A DNA stretch of 57,551 nt. Origin: Arenimonas sp. Its GTDB lineage: Bacteria > Pseudomonadota > Gammaproteobacteria > Xanthomonadales > Xanthomonadaceae. The first letter of the stretch is position 1. Each line of letters begins with the position of its first letter. The position numbers and the translations under genes are program-made. This document shows positions 48,669-57,398 of this stretch, piece by piece. The notes below the pieces were generated by a model. The model made no database searches and was not told where the DNA came from. It saw nothing but the letters and a program-made list of their open reading frames with translations. The stretch is taken from the NCBI GenBank assembly GCA_026398695.1, contig JAPLSJ010000099.1:1-57551 (forward strand). Reading direction: 5' to 3'.

Positions 48669-49427
48669 ATGACCGTGCTCAGCGTCAACGTCAACAAGGT
48701 GGCCGTGCTGCGCAATTCCCGCGGCGGTTCCGAACCCAGCGTGGTGGCTGCCGCGGAGGCTGCGATCGCCGCGGGAGCCGGGGGCATCACCGTGCACCCC
48801 CGGCCCGACCAGCGCCACATCCGCCCCGACGACGTGCTGGCACTCGCCGGCGTCGTGGCCGGGCGGGTTGAATACAACCTAGAGGGCAATCCCTTCGCGC
48901 CGCCGCGGCCGGGTTACCCCGGCTTCCTGGCGCTGGTGGCGGCGGTTCGTCCCGACCAGGCCACGCTGGTGCCGGATGGCGACGGCCAGCTGACCTCCGA
49001 CCACGGGTTTGACCTGCATCGTGACGCCGAACGCCTGCGTCCACTCGTGGCGCAGCTCAAGGGCCTGGGGGTTCGCGTGTCGCTGTTCATGGACGCCGGG
49101 GCAAGCGGGCTTGAGCTGGCCGCAACGATGGGTGTGGACCGAATCGAGCTCTACACCGGCCCTTATGCCGAGGCGCACGCCGCGGGCGACGCCTCGGCGG
49201 CGCTGTCCCGGTGTGCCGCGTCGGCCCGCGAGGCTCAGGCGCTGGGCCTGGGCGTCAACGCCGGCCATGACCTGAGCCAGGCCAACCTGGGCGACTTCCT
49301 TCGCGGCGTTCCGGGTGTGCTGGAGGTTTCCATCGGCCATGCGCTCTTCAGCGAGGCGCTGCATGCCGGCCTGGCGCCGACCGTCCTCGCGTACCGGGCG
49401 ATCATCGCGGAGGCCACCGGCCGTTGA
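48669..49427 (+). CDS. pdxJ: Pyridoxine 5'-phosphate synthase
   Basis: This 252-residue enzyme condenses 1-deoxyxylulose 5-phosphate and 3-amino-1-hydroxyacetone phosphate to pyridoxine 5'-phosphate. Family motifs are [14 protein letters not shown] at the start, [24 protein letters not shown] and [12 protein letters not shown], with GVNAGHDL and EVSIGHAL near the end. The tonB/exb cluster converges on it, as in Xanthomonas. Confidence 0.96.
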   Translation: MTVLSVNVNKVAVLRNSRGGSEPSVVAAAEAAIAAGAGGITVHPRPDQRHIRPDDVLALAGVVAGRVEYNLEGNPFAPPRPGYPGFLALVAAVRPDQATLVPDGDGQLTSDHGFDLHRDAERLRPLVAQLKGLGVRVSLFMDAGASGLELAATMGVDRIELYTGPYAEAHAAGDASAALSRCAASAREAQALGLGVNAGHDLSQANLGDFLRGVPGVLEVSIGHALFSEALHAGLAPTVLAYRAIIAEATGR

Positions 49428-49463
49428 GGCTGGACCGGCGGCCATCGCCGTCCGCGTGCGGGG

Positions 49464-49862
49464 TCAGGGTTCGACCAGGCCGATGTTCTCGATGCCCGCC
49501 CGCCGGGCGGTGGCCATTGCCGTGGCTGCGGACTGGTAGTCGGCGTCGGGGCTGACGGCCAGCTTCAACAAGCCGTCAGGCTCGGCCTGGCGCCAATCGG
49601 CCAGGGTTCGCTCCATCGCCGCCGGCGTCATCGCCACCCCGTCGAGGCGGAAGAGATCGCCGGGTTCGACGGTCAGCTCGCGCTCGAGGCGGGGCGGCGG
49701 GGGCAAGGGGTTGGTCCGGGAAAGGCCCATGCCGATCCTCAGGTCGGCCAGGGGCGCCGTGACCATGAAGATCACCAGCAGCACCAGCATCACGTCCACC
49801 AGCGGCGTGATGTTCATTTCCGACATCGTGTCCGAAGCGTCCCGCGTGGCGGTGAAGGCCAT
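49464..49862 (-). CDS. Third ExbD/TolR protein
   Basis: This 132-residue protein has an N-terminal helix with the ExbD Asp motif in [18 protein letters not shown] near 15-32, then a periplasmic domain ending in ENIGLVEP. It is shorter and more divergent than the two ExbD proteins upstream. The ATG at 49862 has AGGAG just before it. A terminator hairpin lies between it and the upstream exbD, so it may be a separate unit or only weakly read through. Confidence 0.85.
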   Translation of the reverse strand: MAFTATRDASDTMSEMNITPLVDVMLVLLVIFMVTAPLADLRIGMGLSRTNPLPPPPRLERELTVEPGDLFRLDGVAMTPAAMERTLADWRQAEPDGLLKLAVSPDADYQSAATAMATARRAGIENIGLVEP

Positions 49863-49925
49863 GGTGCGTCTCCTTTCGGTGAGGGGCACTTCCCTTCTAC
49901 GCCCGGCGTGCGGCGGCGCGCAAGC

Positions 49926-49951
49926 AAAAAAAACGCCGCCCGGAGGCGGCG
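49926..49951 (-). terminator. Intrinsic terminator after the second exbD
   Basis: On the minus strand CGCCGCC TCC GGGCGGCG forms a strong stem (49934-49951), followed at once by TTTTTTTT (49926-49933). It lies 27 nt after the stop of the second exbD and ends the tonB operon before the third exbD. Confidence 0.92.
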
Positions 49952-49978
49952 CTGCTGCAGGGTGCGGGAAACCGGGCC

Positions 49979-50392
49979 TTACTGGCCGGGATCCACGAAA
50001 GCGATCTTTTCCATGCCGGAGTTCTTGGCCCGCGAAAGCACCTTGGCCAGCATTTCGTACTGCGCGTCGGGATCGGTCTCGATCTCGAGCGTGGGCTGCT
50101 GGGCGCGCTGGGCTTCAACTTCCAGCGACGACTGCAGCACCGAAATCGGAATCGGCGAGTTGTTCCAGGTGACGGTGCCGGCCGCTTCGATCCGCAGGCG
50201 GATCGGCTCGGGCGGATCCTTCGGCTGCGGCGGCGGATTGGAGGTGCGCTGCGGCAGGTCGACCTGGATCTGGTAGGACAGGGCGGGGGCGGTGACCATG
50301 AAGATGATCAGAAGCACCAGCATGACGTCCACGAGGGGCGTCACGTTGATGTCGGCCATCGGGCCACTGCCGGAGTTGGAGGTGAACGACAT
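49979..50392 (-). CDS. exbD: ExbD/TolR biopolymer transport protein
   Basis: This 137-residue protein has the ExbD start motif [20 protein letters not shown] with the essential Asp near residue 21, and a periplasmic domain ending [12 protein letters not shown]. It is the second of two closely spaced exbD genes with a common MxFxSNSxGxGPMADIN-type start. It precedes the operon terminator. Confidence 0.93.
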   Translation of the reverse strand: MSFTSNSGSGPMADINVTPLVDVMLVLLIIFMVTAPALSYQIQVDLPQRTSNPPPQPKDPPEPIRLRIEAAGTVTWNNSPIPISVLQSSLEVEAQRAQQPTLEIETDPDAQYEMLAKVLSRAKNSGMEKIAFVDPGQ

Positions 50393-50404
50393 GCGGGTTT
50401 CTCC

Positions 50405-50818
50405 TCAGCGCTCGGGCGTGGACACGAAGCCCACCTTGCGGATACCCGCCAGGCGAACCTTCTTCACCACGTCGGCGATGACCTGGTACCGGGTGATGTT
50501 GTCGGCGCGCACGTCCACCTGCCGCTGCGGGACGCCCTGGGCCAGGACGGCCAGGCGGGCATCGAGCATGTCAGGGTTCACCAGCTCGTCATTCCAGTAG
50601 ATCTTGCCGTCCGCGGTCACCGCGAGGGTGATCGGCGGCTGGTCGATCTCCGGCTTCTGGGCGAGGGTGGCCTGGGGCAGGTCGACCTTGACCTTATGGG
50701 ACATCAGTGGCGCCGTGATCATGAAGATGATCAGCAGCACCAGCATCACGTCCACGAGGGGCGTGACGTTGATGTCGGCCATCGGGCCACCACCGGACGA
50801 ATTGCTTGAAAAGGCCAT
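50405..50818 (-). CDS. exbD: ExbD/TolR biopolymer transport protein
   Basis: This 137-residue protein has the same start pattern (MAFSSNSSGGGPMADIN) and ExbD Asp motif as the next gene. The periplasmic domain includes VDLPQATLAQKPEID and ends GIRKVGFVSTPER. Together with ExbB it would form the proton-driven motor that powers TonB. Confidence 0.94.
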   Translation of the reverse strand: MAFSSNSSGGGPMADINVTPLVDVMLVLLIIFMITAPLMSHKVKVDLPQATLAQKPEIDQPPITLAVTADGKIYWNDELVNPDMLDARLAVLAQGVPQRQVDVRADNITRYQVIADVVKKVRLAGIRKVGFVSTPER

Positions 50819-50846
50819 GCCTGGACTCCTGGTTGGACTTCGTGAC

Positions 50847-51629
50847 TCAGCGCTTGGCCGGCATGTCGCCGACGCGCGAACCGGTCGCGAAGAAGTCGTG
50901 CAGGTCGTGCGCGAAGGTGTCGAACTTGGCGTAGGTGTTGCGGTTGGCGCGGTTGAACGCGTTGTACGCAAGCACGGCCGGGATCGCGACGAACAGGCCG
51001 AGGGCGGTCATGATCAGCGCCTCGCCGACCGGGCCGGCAACGGCGTCGATGGAAGCCTGGCCGGTGGCGCCGATGCGGATCAGGGCGCCGTAGATGCCCC
51101 AGACGGTGCCGAGCAGGCCGACGAAGGGCGCGGTGGCGCCGACGGTGGCCAGCCAGGTCATGCCGTTCTCGAGCTTGGCGCTCTCGCGGGTCACGGCCTG
51201 GCGCAGGGCGCGGTCGATGAACTCCGAGCGGTTCAGGGCGTCGACCAGGCGGCTGCCTTCATGGCGCTGGTGGTGCGCGGCGGCCTGGGCGCAGTCGAGC
51301 GCGATCTTGGAGAACGGCTCGTTGGCCGGCTGCTCTTCCATGAAGCGGATCGCGTCCTGCGCGTTCGGGGTTTCCCAGAACGTGCGCACGACGGTGTCGG
51401 CGCGCTTGGCGACGACGGCGTTCTTGATCGCGTTGACGACGGTGTACCACCAGGAGCCGAACGACATGATGACCAGCATCAGGAAGACGACCCACGAGAC
51501 GAAGAACTCGCCCGGCTGGGACAACATCTCATCCATCAGGTGGGAGAAGCCCATCTTCGACAGGGCGTCGGCGTTGTTGGCAGCGCCGCCAACAGCGGCC
51601 GCGGCGGTAAGGAGGATGTCCTGCAGCAT
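50847..51629 (-). CDS. exbB: ExbB/TolQ/MotA proton channel protein
   Basis: This 260-residue protein has three membrane helices (near 42-62, 155-178, 200-220). The family core includes GMTWLATVGATAPFVGLLGTVWGI and GEALIMTALGLFVAIPAVLAYN. It follows tonB and precedes exbD in the expected order. Confidence 0.96.
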   Translation of the reverse strand: MLQDILLTAAAAVGGAANNADALSKMGFSHLMDEMLSQPGEFFVSWVVFLMLVIMSFGSWWYTVVNAIKNAVVAKRADTVVRTFWETPNAQDAIRFMEEQPANEPFSKIALDCAQAAAHHQRHEGSRLVDALNRSEFIDRALRQAVTRESAKLENGMTWLATVGATAPFVGLLGTVWGIYGALIRIGATGQASIDAVAGPVGEALIMTALGLFVAIPAVLAYNAFNRANRNTYAKFDTFAHDLHDFFATGSRVGDMPAKR

Positions 51630-51683
51630 AAGAGTGCCTTTCTTTGTGATTAACCGTTACGGGAAATGTCGGCGGGTCAGGGA

Positions 51684-52340
51684 TTACGGGGGTGTGAACT
51701 TGACGGGGACGAGGACATCGCCACCCACCTTGACGCCATTGCGCAAGCCGGCGTTGAACTTCCAGCGGCGCGCGGCGTCCATGGCCGCACGGTCGAGGTT
51801 GCGGTTGCGGCTCGACTTGTCGACGACGACGTTGAGCACGTTGCCGGCAGCATCGATGGTGACGCGGAGCATCACGGTGCCGCCCACGCCTTCACGCAGT
51901 TCCTTGGACGGGTAGCGCGGCTGGTTCAGCGCGCGGCCACTGATGTCCTCGGAGGGCGCGAAGTCGGACGGCGGGGCCGGCGGCGACGGCGGAGCCGGCG
52001 GCGGGGCCTCGATGTCGATCGGGCTCGGGTCGTCGAACACCACCGGCGGCTCTTCCGGCGGCGGCGGGACCGGCGTCGGCTTGGGCTGCTCGATGATCTT
52101 CTGGACCACCTTGGGCGGTTCCGGCGGCGGCGGCGGCGGCGGCGGGGGCGGCGGCGGCGGTTCGATGAAGCTGACCTGGGTCACTTCGTCGTCCTTGTCC
52201 GGCGCATCCGGGGTGGCCACCGGCACCAGCATCAGCATGAAGGCGATCGCATGCAGGGCAATGGCAAAAGCATTGCCGCCGATGCGAGCCCAGCTGATGC
52301 CCTGGGGTGGGTTGTCGTAGTTGTAATTCTTGTCCGTCAT
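51684..52340 (-). CDS. tonB: TonB energy transducer
   Basis: This 218-residue protein has a short cytoplasmic start (MTDKNYNYDNPPQG), one membrane helix near 25-45, a long Pro-rich spacer with a run of 13 consecutive Pro, and a TonB C-terminal domain (QPRYPSKELREGVGGTVMLRVTID, DRAAMDAARRWKFN). It carries energy from ExbB/ExbD to outer-membrane receptors. The stop at 51684 is 55 nt before exbB. Confidence 0.96.
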   Translation of the reverse strand: MTDKNYNYDNPPQGISWARIGGNAFAIALHAIAFMLMLVPVATPDAPDKDDEVTQVSFIEPPPPPPPPPPPPPEPPKVVQKIIEQPKPTPVPPPPEEPPVVFDDPSPIDIEAPPPAPPSPPAPPSDFAPSEDISGRALNQPRYPSKELREGVGGTVMLRVTIDAAGNVLNVVVDKSSRNRNLDRAAMDAARRWKFNAGLRNGVKVGGDVLVPVKFTPP

Positions 52341-52385
52341 GCGGGTGGCGGCTCGAGCTCTCGGTCGGTCGGCATTCAGCCGTGA

Positions 52386-52441
52386 CCCGCCGGGGACCGG
52401 CGGGAACTTATTAGCTTATACGAAGGTGTCTGGTTTACCAA
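52386..52441 (-). promoter_or_regulatory. Possible tonB promoter and leader hairpin
   Basis: Read on the minus strand, TTGGTA (52441-52436) is followed by TATAAG (52420-52415; spacer 15) or TAAGCT (52418-52413; spacer 17). Downstream a stem CCCGCCGG/CCGGCGGG with a 3-nt loop lies at 52404-52386. It would sit in the tonB leader, or serve as a terminator for the TPR gene upstream. No Fur box was recognised. Confidence 0.45.
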
Positions 52442-52445
52442 CCGA

Positions 52446-53720
52446 TCAGCGTGAAATCTGTGCCAGGGCTTTCTGTGCCTCGGCCTTGGTGCTGGGGTCC
52501 TTGGCAGCTTCACGATACGCCGCCTGGGCAGCCGCGATGTTGTCAGAATAGTACTCGGCGCGGGCAATGGCCATCCAGGCGTTGCCGGGGTTCTTCAGGC
52601 CCTTGCCCAGCGCCTGCTGCGCCGCTGCCTTGGCCTCGGCGTTACGGTCCTCCTGGCCCAGGATCTGGGCGAGGAACAGTGCGGCCTCGCCGTCGGCGGC
52701 CAGGGGCGCCGCCTTCTGGGCCGCGGCTATGGCGGCCGGGATGTTGTCGCTGAAGTAGTGCGCCTGGGCCAGCAGGCTGTAGTTCTTGCCGTCGGCCGGC
52801 ATGATGCCCTTGGCCATGCCTTCCTCGAGGATCTCCGCGGCGTCCTTCTCCCGGTCCATGCCGTAGTACATGCTCACCAGGCGCTGGTAGTCGCTGGCTT
52901 CGGTCAGCATGCCGCGGCCGCGGGCGCTGTCGAGCAGGGCGGCGGCCTTTTCGGTCTGGTCGGCGTTGCTGTAGATGCCGGCCAGCATCATCAGGGCGCG
53001 CTTGTCGTCCGGCTTCTTGCGCTGCAGCTCCTCGCCCAGGGCGATGGCGGCGGCGTTGTCCTCGGTTTCGGCGTAGCAGGCCAGCAGCATCTGCAGCCAC
53101 TGGTCCTCGGGGGCGTCGGGCTTGAGCTCGATGGCGCGCTTGAGCGGCGCGATGGCCTCGGCGAACTTCTCGCTGTTGTAGAAGCTGGCGCCCTGCAGGC
53201 CGTAGACCTGCGGGTTGGTGGTCTTGGTCTCGGCGATCACGCGGGCAATCAGCGGATCGGCCTTGGCGTAGTCGCCGGCGTTGATGTACACCGACGCCAG
53301 GCTGAGCATGGCGGTGTAGTGGTTGTCGTTGGAAAGCGCATTGGCGTCGATGGCGCGGGTGAGCATCGAGATGGCGCGGGCATCGTCGTCGAGGTTGATC
53401 GCGGCGGTGCCGGCCAGCAGCGCGGCCATGGCGATGTCGAAGGGCTTGGCCTTGTCGTTGGCGAAGATCTCTTCCGCCGCGGCGATCACCTTCTCGTCCT
53501 CGCCGTCGGCCTCGTAGGCTTTCTGCAGGCGGGTGACCGGCTTGGCCAGGCGGGGCGAGAAGGTGCCCTTGGGGTCAACGCGGGTGGCGTCCGGGAACTG
53601 GGCCTCGGGCTCTTCCTTCTTTTCGCCGCGGCGATCGCGCTGCGCCTGCGCTTCCGGCGCGGCGACGCAAAACGCCAGCAGCATCAGCGAAGCGAGCTTG
53701 AGGGAGTGGGATGCGTTCAT
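52446..53720 (-). CDS. Exported tetratricopeptide-repeat protein
   Basis: This 424-residue protein has a signal peptide (cleavage near AQA-QRD) and then repeating helical pairs of the TPR type from about residue 60 (AAAEEIFANDKAKPFDIAMA, SIYINAGDYAKADPLIA-type units) to the C-terminus. It lies upstream of tonB in the same direction. TPR partners of TonB systems are known in other bacteria, so an accessory role is possible but not shown. Confidence 0.85.
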   Translation of the reverse strand: MNASHSLKLASLMLLAFCVAAPEAQAQRDRRGEKKEEPEAQFPDATRVDPKGTFSPRLAKPVTRLQKAYEADGEDEKVIAAAEEIFANDKAKPFDIAMAALLAGTAAINLDDDARAISMLTRAIDANALSNDNHYTAMLSLASVYINAGDYAKADPLIARVIAETKTTNPQVYGLQGASFYNSEKFAEAIAPLKRAIELKPDAPEDQWLQMLLACYAETEDNAAAIALGEELQRKKPDDKRALMMLAGIYSNADQTEKAAALLDSARGRGMLTEASDYQRLVSMYYGMDREKDAAEILEEGMAKGIMPADGKNYSLLAQAHYFSDNIPAAIAAAQKAAPLAADGEAALFLAQILGQEDRNAEAKAAAQQALGKGLKNPGNAWMAIARAEYYSDNIAAAQAAYREAAKDPSTKAEAQKALAQISR

Positions 53721-53782
53721 CTGGAAAACTCCTGGACGCCGCGCTTGCCGCGGCAGTGGGTCCGCAAGGGTAACGGGGAATG

Positions 53783-53794
53783 GAGCAATTGCTC
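53783..53794. promoter_or_regulatory. 12-nt palindrome before the TPR gene
   Basis: GAGCAATTGCTC at 53783-53794 is a perfect palindrome in the gap between the TPR gene and the ATP-grasp gene. On the minus strand TTGAGC followed after 17 nt by TTACCC resembles a weak promoter whose -35 overlaps the palindrome. The rest of the 182-nt gap holds a hairpin, CGCCGTT/AACGGCG, near 53870. Confidence 0.4.
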
Positions 53795-53902
53795 AAGTGA
53801 CTGGCCGCTTTCGCCGTTCGGCACCGTATCCATTCCCTTGGCCCCAGCTTGACGGGTTGCCGCCCCGCCGTTCTTAAAACGGCGTTAAGCGCGGGGCCGC
53901 AT

Positions 53903-54874
53903 TCAGCCCGTGGTGGGAAAATGCTCGATCGCGAAGGCCACGCGCTGCGCCGGATCCTTCGAAAGTTGACCGGCGTCACGCAATGCCTCGACCTTGTGAA
54001 GCCGGCCCTCCAGGCCGTTGCCATTGGCCATCTGGATGGCAAGCCCGGGGCGCGCGTTGAGCTCGAGGATCAGCGGGCCCTTGTCGCGGTCGAGCACGAA
54101 GTCCACGCCCACGTAGCCCAGGCCGGACAGTTCGTAGCAGCGCGACGCCATCTGCAGCAGTTCGGTCCAGTGCGGAATGGCCAGGCCGACGATGCTGTGC
54201 TCGGTATCCGGGTGCTCACGGATGATCTCGGTGCCCCACACGCCGCGCTTGGTCTTGCCCGAAGGGATGTCGATGCCGACGCCGATGGCGCCCTGGTGCA
54301 GGTTCGCCTTGCCGTCGGACAGCCGCGTGGGCAGGCGGATCATCGCCATCACCGGGTAGCCCAGGAAGACGATGATGCGGATGTCGGGCACGCCCTTGTA
54401 GCTGACGTTGTCGAAGATCGGGTCGAACTGCACGCAGTACTCGACGATCAGGTGGTCGGGCTGGCCGCCCAGCGAGAACAGTCCCGACAGCCCGTTGGAG
54501 AGGTGGTGTTCGAACTCCTCGCGGCTCATCAGCGAGCCGTTCGCGCGCCGGTACTTGTCGCCGCGGCGGCCGGAGATGACCAGGATGCCGTCGCCGCCGG
54601 AGCCGTGCGCGGGCTTCACGACGAAGCTCTCGCGGCACTTGAGGATCTCGTGCAGCTCGGCGATTTCGTGTTCCTCGCGCACCACCGCGTACAGGTCGGG
54701 CACGGGCAGGCCCACCTGCAGCGCCAGCTTCTTGGTCAGCAGCTTGTCGTCCACGCGCGGGTAGAACTTGCGCGGGTTGTGCATCAGCACGTAGTGGGCG
54801 TTGCGCTGGCCGATGCCCATCAGCCCGATCTGGCGCAGGCGCTTGGCGACGCGGAAGGGATTGAACCAGCCCAT
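53903..54874 (-). CDS. Alpha-L-glutamate ligase-like ATP-grasp protein
   Basis: This 323-residue protein has an ATP-grasp fold: ESFVVKPAHGSGGDGILVISGR near 88 (nucleotide loop), LIVEYCVQFD, PDIRIIVFLGYPVMAMIRLPT and a metal-binding LILELNARPGLAIQMAN near 272. It resembles RimK-related alpha-L-glutamate ligases. It starts 3 nt after the transglutaminase-like gene, so they form a unit. The acceptor substrate is unknown. Confidence 0.85.
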   Translation of the reverse strand: MGWFNPFRVAKRLRQIGLMGIGQRNAHYVLMHNPRKFYPRVDDKLLTKKLALQVGLPVPDLYAVVREEHEIAELHEILKCRESFVVKPAHGSGGDGILVISGRRGDKYRRANGSLMSREEFEHHLSNGLSGLFSLGGQPDHLIVEYCVQFDPIFDNVSYKGVPDIRIIVFLGYPVMAMIRLPTRLSDGKANLHQGAIGVGIDIPSGKTKRGVWGTEIIREHPDTEHSIVGLAIPHWTELLQMASRCYELSGLGYVGVDFVLDRDKGPLILELNARPGLAIQMANGNGLEGRLHKVEALRDAGQLSKDPAQRVAFAIEHFPTTG

Positions 54875-54877
54875 GGC

Positions 54878-56485
54878 TCAGGCCTTGGCCTGGCTGGCGG
54901 CGGTGTCGGTGGCGTCTTCCGCCGCGGGCGGCGGGACGATCGGGTCAGGTTCGCGCGCCAGCGCGCGGAAGCGCAGCAGTTCGTTGAGGCGGTAGCCGGA
55001 GTAGCGGCCCAGCAGCAGCGCCATCGCGAACAGCACCAGCAGCACTTCCGGGAACACGAACACCAGGTGCTCCAGCGGCTGCCAGCTCATCACCAGGTAC
55101 GCCAGCGCGGCCACCACCAGGGTGCCCACGCCTTCGCGGATGGCGGTGCCGGCGCCGCGCTCGTCCCAGGCCACGGACATGCGCTCGATGGTCATGGCCA
55201 TGATCACCATCGGGAACAGCGCCACGGACAGGCCGACCTCCAGGCCCAGGCGGTTCGACAGCACGCTCACCGCGGCCATCAGCAGCACCACCAGGATCAG
55301 GATGGCGGTCAGGCGCGGCACCAGCAGCAGCCGCAGCCGCTCCAGGTAGAAGCGCACCAGCAGGCCGAAGCCGACCACCAGAACGAACAGGGTGATGCCG
55401 GCCACCAGCGCGGTTTCGCGGAAGGCCAGCGCGATCAGCACCGGCATGAAGGTGCCGTAGGTCTTCACGCCCACGAGGTTGCGCAGCAGCAGCATGATGA
55501 AGGCGCCGATCGGCACCATCAGCAGGATGCGGTAGGTTTCCTGCGCCTGCAGCGGCAGGCTGAGCAGGGAATAGCGCACCAGGTTGGCGTCCTGCACTTC
55601 CAGGCGACGCTCGGCGGTGGCCATGGCGTCGGCGAGGTTGCTGCGCACGGTGAACATCAGCGCCGACGGCGGCACGCCGTCGATGGCCATCAGCGGCTTG
55701 CCGCTGCGGCTCCACTCGAACAGGTCGGACGGCTTGCCCTCGGCGGCCGTGCGCGGATCGATCATGGTCCAGCCCAGGCCGTTGTGCACGATCAGCCAGG
55801 TCTGCATGCGCGATTCCGGGTCGCGGTCGATCTCGGTGAGGCGGATGCCGTAGACCACGCGCGCCGGGATGTTGCGGCTGGCCAGCAGCTGCACGATGAA
55901 GTTGCTGCGGGCGACGTCGTCGTCGCGGAAGCGCTCGCGCAGCAGCGCCACTTCCTCGCTGGGCGATGCTTCGTTCAGGCGGCCCAGCAGCTCGCGGGCG
56001 AAGGTGATGGTGTTGGACGAGCGGTCGCGCACCTGGTCGAGCAGGGTTTGCGCGGCGGTGGCGTACGGTTCCTCCAGCACGGCCGGCTCGGGGATGACCG
56101 GGTCGAGTTCTTCCTCGGGCAGCGGCTGGTGGTCGTCGGCGCGCACGATGGTGGCGCGGTAGTAGAGGTCCTGCTCGCCAAGCGCGCGGCGGATGGCCCA
56201 CTGCACTTCACGGCCACCGTCGCCCGATTCCTCGAGCTTGGAATAGTTGCGCGCCACGAAGCGCTCGTCGAGCACCGTGAAGCCGGGCGCCTGCGCAGGC
56301 AGCTGCAGCGTGACGGTGTTGGCGCCGGTGCGCGGCTGGTACTCCACGTGCGCCTGCACGGTCCACACCTGCACCTGCGCATCGGGCTGGAGCGGGAACT
56401 TCAACACGCTCCACTTGTAGTACATCGCGGCCAAGGCCACCGCGATGATCGAGAAGGCCAGCAGGTAAAGGTGGCGTTTGCTCAT
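54878..56485 (-). CDS. Inactive transglutaminase-like protein with 7TM domain
   Basis: This 535-residue protein has an N-terminal membrane anchor (6-22), a periplasmic transglutaminase-like domain (residues 60-300) and about seven membrane segments in residues 330-505. The catalytic Cys is not seen where the fold would place it (RSNFIVQLLASRNIPARVVYGI keeps the surrounding motif), as in the inactive transglutaminase family. It starts a two-gene unit with the ATP-grasp protein, a pairing found in many Proteobacteria. Its role is unproven. Confidence 0.85.
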   Translation of the reverse strand: MSKRHLYLLAFSIIAVALAAMYYKWSVLKFPLQPDAQVQVWTVQAHVEYQPRTGANTVTLQLPAQAPGFTVLDERFVARNYSKLEESGDGGREVQWAIRRALGEQDLYYRATIVRADDHQPLPEEELDPVIPEPAVLEEPYATAAQTLLDQVRDRSSNTITFARELLGRLNEASPSEEVALLRERFRDDDVARSNFIVQLLASRNIPARVVYGIRLTEIDRDPESRMQTWLIVHNGLGWTMIDPRTAAEGKPSDLFEWSRSGKPLMAIDGVPPSALMFTVRSNLADAMATAERRLEVQDANLVRYSLLSLPLQAQETYRILLMVPIGAFIMLLLRNLVGVKTYGTFMPVLIALAFRETALVAGITLFVLVVGFGLLVRFYLERLRLLLVPRLTAILILVVLLMAAVSVLSNRLGLEVGLSVALFPMVIMAMTIERMSVAWDERGAGTAIREGVGTLVVAALAYLVMSWQPLEHLVFVFPEVLLVLFAMALLLGRYSGYRLNELLRFRALAREPDPIVPPPAAEDATDTAASQAKA

Positions 56486-56557
56486 GACTGTCCTGGTCGT
56501 GTTGCCGTTGTCGCCGCTCCGCTCCCCGGGCGGCGAGCGCCCAGTGTAACCCCGGAG

Positions 56558-57352
56558 TCAGGAGGCCGAATACGCCGCCAGCAGCAGGGCCGCGGCGTTG
56601 CAGGCGGCATGCGCCAGGAACGCGGCACGGAAACGGCCCGTGCGCAGGTAGACCAGGCCGAACCCGGCACCCATGGCGGTGTACATGGCCAGGCCGCCCA
56701 GCCATGCGGCGATGCCTGCGGAGGGCACCGGTTCGTGCAGCAGCGCGAATGCGACGGACGTAAGCAGCAGCCCGGCCAGGGCGTGGCCGGCCACCGCGAA
56801 GCGGCGCAGCAGCACGTGGCGCATCAGCAGCTCTTCCGCGAACGGGCCCACGACGACGATCAGGAGCCACGCCGCCCAGGGCGTGGCGCTCAGAAGCGCG
56901 GTGATCGGCTCGGCGTTGGTGGGTTCCGGTGCGGCGCCCGACTGCGCCAGAAGCCAGGCGAAACCCTGCGTGGCCAGCTGGATGGCGACGCCCGCCGCCA
57001 GGGCAAGGCCGTAGGCCGGCAGCGCCGGCATGCGCGGCATCGACCCCACCAGGGCCCGGCCGCGCAACCACCACGCCAGCACCGCGGTGAGCAGCATCGC
57101 GACGATGGCGGCGGCGGTGATGTCGGGCATCATCGCCGACAGGTCGGGTTCGCCGTTGGGCAGCGCGTCGCCTGGCGCCTGCGCCATCATTCCCAGGAAC
57201 ACGATCGGCGTGATCAGCAGCGTGGACAGGCCCACCAGCGCCACGCCGGCCAGCAGGCTGTCCACCACGAAGCCACGCCACGGCAGCGCGGCGCGCACGT
57301 GCGGCGCTTCGACGCTTTCGCCACCCGCGGGCGGCGAAGGTTCAGACGTCAA
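56558..57352 (-). CDS. CPBP family intramembrane glutamic endopeptidase
   Basis: This protein of about 264 residues has seven or eight membrane helices and the CPBP motifs EExxxR (FAEELLMRHVLLRR), FxxxH (FALLHEP) and HxxxN (FLAHAACN). It should be a membrane protease or prenyl-protein-processing relative. The start is uncertain: TTG at 57352 is my choice, which overlaps the remnant end of gyrB. Confidence 0.75.
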   Translation of the reverse strand: MTSEPSPPAGGESVEAPHVRAALPWRGFVVDSLLAGVALVGLSTLLITPIVFLGMMAQAPGDALPNGEPDLSAMMPDITAAAIVAMLLTAVLAWWLRGRALVGSMPRMPALPAYGLALAAGVAIQLATQGFAWLLAQSGAAPEPTNAEPITALLSATPWAAWLLIVVVGPFAEELLMRHVLLRRFAVAGHALAGLLLTSVAFALLHEPVPSAGIAAWLGGLAMYTAMGAGFGLVYLRTGRFRAAFLAHAACNAAALLLAAYSAS

Positions 57353-57398
57353 GGTTGGCGACCCGCAGTGCGTTCTCTTCGATGAACTCGCGGCGAGG

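Noticed and set aside
52122-52160. GGC-rich tract as a possible mobile or satellite repeat
   Set aside because: It is simply the poly-Pro coding tract of TonB.
53849-57385. Very long open frame on the plus strand (over 1100 codons)
   Set aside because: It lies antisense to four well-identified genes. Long antisense frames are expected at this GC content, and the translation is low-complexity (Arg, His, Gln, Ala rich).
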